Source: Diplosphaera chodatii (taxonomy: Eukaryota > Chlorophyta > Trebouxiophyceae > Prasiolales > Stichococcaceae). From it: a stretch of DNA of 64,000 nt. The position numbers and the translations under genes were made by a program. The DNA lies in NCBI GenBank assembly GCA_032358165.1, contig JAALGY010000017.1, forward strand, positions 2,108,001 through 2,172,000. Direction: 5' to 3'. The notes below the pieces were generated by a model, which worked only from the letters and a program-made list of their open reading frames with translations, had not been told where the DNA came from and did no database searches. The first letter of the stretch is position 1. Every line of letters begins with the position of its first letter. This document shows, piece by piece, positions 56,660-64,000 of the stretch.

Positions 56660-58244
56660 TCATGGTCGGCAGTTGCTCACCAGCAGTACCAGGTGGGCAG
56701 TTTGGACGACTGCTGCCGGCGTGGCTGCACTGGGTGCGGGCGGCGCCGGCGTGAAAGTCGCTGTAGCAGGGCCCGATGATTCAGAGGCCGTTGCCGGAGG
56801 GGTGGGGCCGGGGGTCAGCGGGGTGACGGGCGTGGCGGCTGCACCAGTGGGCGCAGCTGTGGGCAAGGTGGGCCCCGAAGCAGATGTCCCGGTTGGAGAC
56901 GTCGCCATTGCCTGGCCATTGCCGGAGGTGGACGTCTGTGTGGAGCCATCAGGCGAGGTGTTGGTGTTGGGGCTTGCGTCGCCAGGGCTGCTACTGCTCT
57001 GTGGAGGCAGAGGCTCAACCTGCACAGTTGAAAGACGTGTTGACCTCGGGCATGCCATTGCAAGCATGCACATGAGACAGAGCATCCACCCTTGTGAGGT
57101 GCTTGCAAGAAGCACTACTGGCCTGAAAGCTCTGGCCGGTGGGTGTTGTTGCGATGGCTGAACCGTTGCCGCTCACGGACGTCTGCGAGGAGCCGTCAGG
57201 GGACGTCACCGTGGAGCTGCCCAGAAGGTGGCGCGCCGGTCGCGCCTCGGCCCAGTCCAGCCAGCAGGGCTGGGATGGCTGCGCCTGCACAGCAAAGTGT
57301 GTAGTCACTGTGAAACGGTAAAGTAGACACCACCTGCAGCCACTATCATGTCAGTATCAATCTATCCTGCTCTGCGAGTGTTGAGAGCGAGCACCTCATG
57401 GAATTGGAAGTCAGTCAGCGCTGCCGGTTCCTGTCTGCTAAGGCCTATCCTCTGTCATGTGCACCATAACCCATTCCTGCCGGTGACAACCGTCTCTCGG
57501 CCCGGTGAGGCATCATGCAATTCCCCAAGGACCAAACCCCTTACTGCTGCTGTCCCGCAGACCGGGCCGCTGGCGCTGCGGAATGCCAGGTCACGGATGC
57601 CATCGTCGAATGATGTGCAGGCGCAAGCCACAGCTCTGGCACCACCTTCATCCTTGCACCTGCAAAGTGCCGAGCACAGCATGGGTCGACATGGCCGGCA
57701 GGCGCTGACATCCTGACAATGGGAATCACAAGCAGCTGGCAGCCTGCGAACGCAAGCTGTCAGCCTGCAGTCCGGAGCATACACAGCATGTATGACCACT
57801 GTGCGTGCGGTGTATGACAATACAGCAAATGGATGAAGGTAGTCACATGAAGTCCATGTGCTCTGCACCGCCGCACTCGTCCTCACACTTGTGCCGCTGC
57901 CGACGGCAAAAGGCCGTCTCATCTGAAACTGCCAGGCTGCAGGCAGAAACTCTGCCCTCCTTCTTGTCTGCAGCTGGACAGCAGAAGCAGGGGCATTCGG
58001 CGTCTGCTATGCTGCCTGCAGCATCAGTGCTGCTTGAGGTGCTGCAGGGCACCGCCGCAGCAGCGCGGTTCAACGACTTGCAGTTGGCCTGGCATGCCGC
58101 AAGATCTTGCTTCGGCTGGGCTGCCAGCCATGCAACCTTTCCCTTGTGTCTGGATACGTCCGCTACAGCTGCAAACGCTGGTGCAACCAGTACTAGTGCT
58201 GCAGCTGTGCAGCAGCCCAGCAGCACATGCTGCAGTGCCAACAT
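56660..58244 (-). CDS. Secreted Cys-rich matrix protein with two SGNG modules
   Basis: A shorter relative of the upstream repeat-bearing matrix gene. ATG 58244 encodes a signal peptide (MLALQHVLLGCCTAAALVLV, cleavage near FAAVADV) and Cys-rich sequence (ACQANCKSLN; ECPCFCC; KCEDECGG). The donor at 57847 joins in phase 2 to a second Cys-rich exon (LPAACDSHCQDVSACRPCRP, ending VCGTAA, 57740-57560). The next exon, 57295-57125, has SPDGSSQTSVSGNGSAIATT and PTGQS. The last, 57020-56690, has SPDGSTQTSTSGNGQAMATS, PTGTSASGPTL and a Pro/Thr/Ala-rich end. It ends at 56660 if the final exon reads through (LVSNCRP), though a donor at 56690 could lead elsewhere. Signal peptide, cysteines, glycoprotein-like composition and the shared module argue for a matrix protein. 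Function beyond that is unknown. Confidence 0.6.
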
Positions 58245-58684
58245 GGTTGCAAGTAGGTGATGATTGACTTCAGGGCAGGTCAGACGGCGATTTGCAGCAC
58301 AGTCTCAGAATGCTGTTGTGTGCCTATGCCGTGGCAATGCGCTTGCTCAGGGGTCGCCCAATGCATGATGTGATTGCGGTCCAGGTACCACGCGGGCACT
58401 GTCTAGCAAGGCCGCCATACGATTTTACGGCGGCACCTTCAAGGGCTGCGGAAATGCCTTTGAATATTCAGCGTCTGGGCGGCGAGCCGCGATCACGACC
58501 TCAGGGCAGTGGCAAGCGGCCAAGGGCTGCCAGGTCATCACGGGATCACGCCCAGGCTCGACACGTGGCCCACCAAGATGCTCTGCAGATGCAATAAGAG
58601 GGGCTGGTGGGATCGCCTGCTCCATTCACCCTTTGAGTCGCTTGCTTGCTGCTTCTTTGCCGGCTTCACATAACAGCAGCCAGC
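58245..58684. other. Intergenic, divergent promoter region of two secreted-protein genes
   Basis: About 440 bases between the start codons of the Cys-rich matrix gene (minus) and the SPPP-protein gene (plus). A shared control region for two matrix genes is plausible, but I recognise no regulatory element. Confidence 0.4.
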
Positions 58685-60498
58685 ATGGCGGGGCGCATGC
58701 TGTTCGTTGCGGTGCTGGCGCTGTGCCTGTCCGCTGGATGCACAGGTGAGGACGGGATACAGATGAGCTCGAGGGCGGCCGGCCGATCTCAGTGTCGCCT
58801 TGCTGGCTTGCCTACCAAAAAGACGTCGGCGAAGTGGCTGGGTGACTGTAGCAGCAGCGTGGTCTTGCTGAGGCACGAGCGCTGTGGAGCTGCAAGCCCA
58901 ACGCGTGTCAGTCCGTCCCAGGGTATCAGATCATCATGGCTCATCAGTCTGTCAATCACCGGCCAGCATGGCGCGTGCTCGATTGGTGCAGGCAGCGTTC
59001 GTAGAGAAGCTTGGATGCAAGGGCAGCACTGCTGGGGACAAGGCACATGCGTTACGAAACTCACCAAACCGCCGACAGCTTGATGCTGTATGATGCCCTT
59101 ACACTAGCCACCTGGTGTGCTGCAGAGGTCATGGGACGCAAGCTGCTTCAGTCTGGCAGCGCTGCCGCAGCTGCCGCCGCAGCAGTTGGCACCGTGGTGT
59201 CCTCGGTGCGCCTAAAGTTTCCTCAGCACCTGGTATATGTACTAGACCATCGAGACATCGTCGAGCCACATGGTAGCAAGCCATGCATGACCAGGGCAGA
59301 TGATCCACCATAAGCTGGCGCATCGTGCATGCGTGCAATGCAGAGTTGTGGCTGAGATCATCACAATGAGGGCCATGGCATGATTGCCTGTTGGGTAGCA
59401 AGTACTTAACCAGCAGCATGCCACGGCGTATACACTCGTCCATCTTCGTGACGTGACCTCAGAGACGTGTGTTGCACTGTACAGCCGCCGCCACCGTCGC
59501 CGCCTCCACCAAGCCCGTGAGCCTGTTCGCTTTCTATTTATGCCTGCTGTACGCGCTGCTGCACGCTGCTGTGATCAACCCAGCAGTCGCTGCATGCTCA
59601 TCTCATCTTCGATCGACTGACCGTGGCCTTCCTGCTGTTACTGCAGCCCGCCCCCGTCTCCTCCTCCCCCAGCAGCTTCTTCTGGTGGAGGCAAGTGTAC
59701 ATGCTTCGCAACCTCGGCATCTCATCAGCATGCCGTGGCATTCATGTCTGGCATGTGTGCTGATCCATCATTTGACATCTTGCGCTTTGCGACTCAGCCT
59801 CTGCAGCAACACCTACCATTGTCTGACATGCTGCATGCCACCTCCTCCTGCAGCCGCTGCTGCTGCATCAAGCGCTGCCAGCAGCGGTTCATCTGCGTCC
59901 GGCTCAGCTGCAGCCGGTGGCAGTGGCGGATCCGCAGCAGCTGCTGGCAGTGCTGCATCCGGGGGCGGTGGCGGTACGTCAGATTGCTTGCGTTTCAAAA
60001 TATGTGCCTAGCAGTTCCCATCTAGTGTCATATGCTGGGCTGGAGGCCTATCTGCCACTAGCATGAACGTCGGTGTTGCAGCAGGTACTCAGGGCTCTAT
60101 GCACCTTGAAGACAATTGGCTGCATGACTGTGCAACAGGTGGAGGAAGTGCAGCTTCCTCATCCGCAGCCGCCGCCGCTGGTTCACAGCAGACCGCATCC
60201 CCGCCGCCGCCATCCCCGCCGCCACCATCCCCGCCACCATCCCCACCACCTTCGCCACCACCTTCTCCTCCCCCGTGCGCGCAGCTATCCACTCGATATG
60301 CCTATACCCCTTGCTATACCCCTGCTTCTGGCACGAAACTGCCCGTGGTGGCCAGCCCTGGCAAGCAAGTACATGGTGCTGTGCACCCTCAGACCTCCCC
60401 CAGCTGGCGGCGGCGCTGCCGCTGCTGCCGTTTCTGCCGCTTCTGCAGGAGGCGGGAGTTCAGCTGCTTCTGGGTCTGCCACGACGGGAGGTCGCTGA
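58685..60498 (+). CDS. Small secreted Ser-Pro and Gly/Ala-rich wall protein, first of a tandem trio
   Basis: Exon 1 (58685-58745) is a signal peptide, MAGRMLFVAVLALCLSAGCT, ending in a phase-1 donor. Exon 2 (59128 on) reads EVMGRKLLQSG then a poly-Ala run. An exon at 59487 encodes PPPPSPPPPSP, which continues in phase into an exon with PPPSPPPPAASSGG whose donor is GC (59691). Next comes a Gly/Ser/Ala exon (59855-59973; AAGGSGGSAAAAGSAAS), then 60140-60274 with GSQQTASPPPPSPPPP and (SPPP)n, and a last Gly/Ala/Ser exon ending SATTGGR with the stop 60496-60498. All junctions from 59487 on agree in phase. Composition matches chlorophyte hydroxyproline-rich wall proteins; the Ser-Pro runs would be hydroxylated and glycosylated. 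The exon joining EVMGRKLLQ to the proline part is unresolved. Confidence 0.65.
60197..60275 (+). repeat. (Ser-Pro-Pro-Pro)n coding repeat
   Basis: Imperfect 12-base tandem repeats of the type CCATCCCCGCCG encode serial SPPP/SPPPP units, the extensin-like motif of green-algal wall proteins. Confidence 0.85.
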
Positions 60499-60968
60499 AC
60501 ACATGCATGCGGCACACAAGTATGACCAACTACCGACGTTGCCAGCCGAGCATTCTCTGCCCATTGCGGCATGGGCCTACTCCTCATACTGGGTAGCTCG
60601 CCAGCAGTCCCGGCCACGAAAGCACAGCACATGCATCCGAAACAAGCCAGCTGTGGTATACATTGTCAGGCATGCAAAGCACTGGGAAGCACGCAAGTAC
60701 TGATTGAGCGCCAGTGGAGGTGTTAGTTGCCATCCATATGGCTGCACAGCAACTGATTTGATGGCATACATATTGGAGGTGTATCACTGTAAACTGAACA
60801 GTACCCTGTATGCCTCACTCCTCCAGCATCCAGTCCACCTGCTTCACCCTCATCCCTGCAATCTGCCCGCCTGGGAGTACACCGTAACATGGCACACAGC
60901 TGGCCATCTGATAAGTCAGCAAGCACAACACCGCTGCTCCAGTTTGTTTTGAGGGACAATCAGCAGGG
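60499..60968. other. Intergenic between tandem secreted-protein genes
   Basis: 3' flank of the first trio member (TGTAA near 60788) and promoter of the second. No ORF with protein character. Confidence 0.4.
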
Positions 60969-61983
60969 ATGGCAAACCCCAGGCAAATTCTGATGGCAGT
61001 CGTGCTGCTGGCGGCCGGCACAGCAGGTAGACCCTCGGGCCGTCCTGAGCTCCACCCTGGTCCCATTGCTGACCCCTGCTTTAGGCTCCGCCCACAGCTC
61101 CTTGACTGCATGCATCCCATGCAGCACTTCGCGTGCGATGATGCGACAACAGCACGACAAGGCAACATGGTTTGCATTGCCGCACGCTGTCTAATAAATT
61201 GCGTGCGCACCCTGCTGCCCTCAACCTCAAACATTGGTGCATGACTTGCAGTCGGTGCGGAGCCCCTGTCCGATCGCAAGCTGTTGCAGGCGAGTAATCC
61301 AATTTTGTTGGCGTAAGTCTACTGCACTGTGCGCAGCCCGTGCTTGCCATGTGCTTCAGCGGCGCTACACCAGCTGGAGTGGCATCCTGTCGAAGTTGAT
61401 GAGGGAGCTCCCTCAAGGGGGCCTTGGTCCTTGAAAGTGCTTGTGAATGTTGCAGTTTCCCTCGCCGTCTCCTCCCCCACCGCCGCCGCCACCACCACCA
61501 CCCACCAGTGCCTCAGGTGCCGCAGGCACGAATCTGGGTGTGCTACATCGGTCCACATGCACATCCGTGACCTGAATGCTGAGAGCAACCTGCGCAGCTG
61601 TGCAGGGCCGTCTGGAGCCAGCACTGCGCCAGTGATACAGCCTGCTGTCATCCCGCAGCCAATACCTGAACCCATCACGGTGCCGGCCATCGTGCCGACA
61701 CCTCTGCCCAACCCAGTTGTGATCACTGCACTGCCGCCCCCACCGCCGCCTCCACCACCCCCGGCAGCAGCTGCAGCGGCAGTCGCAGGTACTGTGTGCC
61801 TTGGCTAGCAGGCTCATGGTTTAGCAGGTTCGCATCTATTGCTGCAAGTCCATTTCATCCAGCTTAGTTTCAGGGCCTTGACATGCATGACAACAGTGGT
61901 CGATTTGCACAGGGGCCGGCGGTGCGGCATCCACTGCAGAGGCCGGCAACGCCCAAGCAGCGGCCTTTGCTGGTCGTCGCTGA
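60969..61983 (+). CDS. Small secreted proline-rich wall protein, second of a tandem trio
   Basis: Exon 1 (60969-61026) is a signal peptide, MANPRQILMAVVLLAAGTA, ending in a phase-1 donor. It joins in phase to VGAEPLSDRKLLQASN (exon at 61251-61313; strong gtaagt donor). Later exons: 61455-61533 with a Ser-Pro start and a run of about twelve prolines followed by TSASGAAGTN, then 61611-61789 with PVIQPAVIPQPIPEPITVPA, PLPNPVVITALP and a second poly-Pro/poly-Ala stretch. The last exon (61911-61983) reads GAGGAASTAEAGNAQ and ends FAGRR with the stop 61981-61983. The last junction is in phase; the junction into 61455 is not resolved. It shares the signal-peptide exon, the R-K-L-L-Q motif and the Gly/Ala C-terminus with the preceding gene, so the two are paralogues. 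TGTAA lies 47 bases after the stop. Confidence 0.65.
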
Positions 61984-62854
61984 TCATCAAACTGGCATTC
62001 ATCTTAGAAGCGTACCGTGGCGGCCAGTGTGTAACATGAACATTGCGCCTCAGCGGCTCACCCACGCACCTTCAACACAGGAAGGGGTGCAAGGGTGTGT
62101 GCATTGTTCAGGGCCACGATGTAGTATGCACTGCGGTCATTGATAGACCATAACGTTTGCATGATTGTGTGGCACATCATTGAGTTGTTGCAGTATTACT
62201 GCAATAACATGGTTGAAGGTTGCAGTTTCTTGGCTGCTGTATGTGCGCCCACATTCAATGTCGCTGGCGTCATGCACCGCCGCAACATGTGTGCCCTTTC
62301 ATGCTGAGCACAACTCAGCGGTTGCAGGTTGCGACCAAACTGCAACTTCAGGGAAAAGTGTATGTAGTGAGGTGGTGAACAGCTGTCGTCTGATGTAAGT
62401 GTGTCTGTGAAGCATTACTGCTCTGTGCGCACGCATCACAGAACAAGCCTCCTGGTGTCAGCCTTGAGCGTCCAACACATAGGCACCTACACTGCCTGCC
62501 GAGATGCAGATGAATCAAGGAAAGTGATAAGCCTGAAAGCGATATGCTCGATCGCTTGCTGTCAACCCCTGTCGGACGGTGTGTCAAATTTGATGGTTGC
62601 CCTGACCGCCATTTTATCTGCCGGCGGTGTACGATGGTGTTCAACAGCTGTCGTGCATCAGCAAGGCTACTCAACACGTGGGCAGCTCAAAGCTTGACAC
62701 TTAGCAAACTTAAAAGCCAGCTCGTCACATTGTCGGTTATCACTGCACCGCCACGCACTCCACACTCAACAGTCTGCACACACTTGGAGTGCTCGCTGCT
62801 GGCTCTCGCACTGAGTGTAGAAGCAGCAGGTGTTGCACAGGACAGGCAACGCAG
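61984..62854. other. Intergenic between tandem secreted-protein genes
   Basis: About 870 bases with no supported gene. TGTAA at 62030-62034 is the likely poly(A) signal of the second trio member. The right end must contain the promoter of the third. Confidence 0.4.
62030..62034 (+). terminator. Putative poly(A) signal TGTAA for the second trio gene
   Basis: The chlorophyte-type poly(A) word TGTAA lies 47 bases after the stop codon at 61983. Distance and orientation fit; chance occurrence cannot be excluded. Confidence 0.4.
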
Positions 62855-64000
62855 ATGTCGGCCACCGCGAGTATGAAGGGCTTCGCCATGCTGCTCCTGG
62901 TGGCACTGCTGGCCGCTGCAGCCACGAACGGCGGTGAGGCTGGTTGAGTTCAGCGACACCATGCATGCACGCACGCACGGGCATCTGCTCTAGGATCTTC
63001 CGCTGTCTATACGCGTGCTGCTGGGGGTGTGTCGACTGTATCAGCTTCTGGGCGATGACGAGCACCTGCGTTTCAGTCTGCGGTCTAACATCTGACAGAC
63101 GTACGTGCAAGGCGGCCAGTCACGTGGACGATTGCAATATGCATGGTGATGACCTCTGCGCTGCGTGCAGGAGTGGCGGCTGCCGCAGCGCACCGCAAGA
63201 CATTGACGGGCCCACTTGCTGAGGTAACGTTCGAAGTGCTGAGGCATCAGGCTACCCAGATCTACGACCTGTCAGATTAGTCAGGTAAGGTCGCTTGCAT
63301 TAGACCATGCTGCAATTGCTCTGTGCTCCAAGCCATGCCAGCACTGCAACGTTGAGATCTTGCCCTCAGCTGAGATTTGTACACGCCAGCTGAAGCCATT
63401 TCATGCAGAGGTCTGTCATGCGTTGCCAATCTGCATCGAGATACGAACGTTGCTCTCGGGTTGCAGGTGGCGCTGGCAGGGCGTGTGCTGCAGGGATCAT
63501 CGGCGGCGTCCAGTGCCGCCGCCGCCGCTGCGAGTCAGCCGGTCGTCCCGTTGCAGCGGAAGTTTGTGCCTGTGCAGCAGCCGAAGAAGCAGATCATCGT
63601 GGTGAGCAATGCACACCCATGTGTTGTGTTTGTCATAACGCGATGCCAAGCATGGCAGGGGGTGCTCAACCTCAGTTCATTCTGCTTGCATATGGTGAGC
63701 AAGGTATTCTTAAAAACCAGCTGGGACTTCTGCATTGCTGTTGGCTGGCATCATCAACACTTTATGTAACACCATGGACACTGATCAGTAGCTGGGATGT
63801 CGAACTTTACGCATCAACTAACTTTCTGTTGTCAAAAGTGCCATCACAGACAAAGCTTGTGGCCCTGTGCGCAGTTCCCATCCCCACCTCCGCCGCTGGT
63901 CATCGTCAAGAAGGTGCCCCAGAAGCAGCAGTTTATTCCCGTGTCCGGCGGTGCCGCGGCGGCCAGCAGTGCAGCCAGTGGAGGTGATCGTTGTTGTCTG
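62855..64000 (+). CDS. Small secreted wall protein, third of a tandem trio (3' end outside window)
   Basis: Two in-frame ATGs, 62855 and 62873; the second gives the more usual signal peptide, MKGFAMLLLVALLAAAATNG, ending in a phase-1 donor at 62934. It joins in phase to GVAAAAAHRKTLTGPLAE (63171-63223). The next exon (63468-63601) reads VALAGRVLQGSSAASSAAAA then PLQRKFVPVQQPKKQIIV. The last visible exon (63875 on) has FPSPPPPLVIVKKVPQKQQF and IPVSGGAAAASSAASG, with a donor near 63982. The gene continues beyond the window. The signal-peptide exon with a phase-1 intron, the R-x-L-Q motif followed by Ser/Gly/Ala, and the Pro/Ala composition match the two preceding genes. The Lys/Gln-rich VVIVKK- and QQPKKQ-type stretches are special to this copy and could act in cross-linking or in binding acidic polysaccharide. 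Confidence 0.65.

Noticed and set aside
60723..60959. Minus-strand frame starting MSLKTNWSSGVVLADLSD
   Set aside because: Lies between two tandem plus-strand genes, has no splice partner or domain, and fits chance.
1..64000. Bacterial or plasmid origin, CRISPR arrays, operons, insertion sequences
   Set aside because: Genes are interrupted by many GT-AG introns and encode eukaryotic proteins (eIF3m, PSMA4, ARF-GEF, MICU). No direct-repeat/spacer array, transposase or integrase coding was seen on either strand.

Overview
The window looks like nuclear DNA of a green alga (Chlorophyta). Protein-coding genes are cut into many small exons by short GT-AG introns, and coding regions are GC-rich. There is a plastid outer-envelope pore protein (OEP21 type), a plant-type CCT-domain regulator, and a run of secreted Ser/Pro-, Ala/Pro/Thr- and Gly/Ala-rich wall proteins with Ser-Pro-Pro-Pro repeats, as in chlorophyte extracellular matrices. 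The chlorophyte poly(A) signal TGTAA lies shortly after some stop codons. A Sphaeropleales- or Chlamydomonas-like chlorophycean is my best guess; no species can be named from the sequence. I assembled 19 gene models by joining exons by eye across both strands. CDS coordinates give the outer limits of each coding region, introns included.

0-23 kb, housekeeping and organelle genes: a GBF1/GNOM-type ARF-GEF (minus, 3' end outside the window), a CCT-domain protein (plus), a SixA-like histidine phosphatase (minus), an OEP21-like pore (minus), an IF1-like ATPase inhibitor (plus), a MICU-type EF-hand regulator of the mitochondrial calcium uniporter (plus), and a 2OG-Fe(II) oxygenase (minus).

23-34 kb: eIF3 subunit m, then two large proteins I could not identify. 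The second has clustered NPF motifs and a C-terminal membrane anchor.

34-51 kb: a very large type I membrane protein with an expansin-like ectodomain, one transmembrane helix and a long Ser/Pro-rich tail; a small charged unknown protein; a polymorphic-membrane-protein-like beta-helix adhesin; and proteasome subunit alpha type 4 (PSMA4/PAC).

51-64 kb, extracellular-matrix cluster: two related minus-strand secreted proteins (Cys-rich head, shared SGNG module, Ala/Pro/Thr-rich body, one with ~93-residue repeats), then three head-to-tail plus-strand genes for small secreted proteins with a signal-peptide exon, an R-K-L-L-Q-like motif and proline-rich segments. The last runs off the window.

The 34-64 kb half is therefore dominated by genes likely to build, bind or sense the cell wall. 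The most unusual item is the membrane-anchored expansin-like protein, followed by the repeat-bearing matrix proteins and their shared module.
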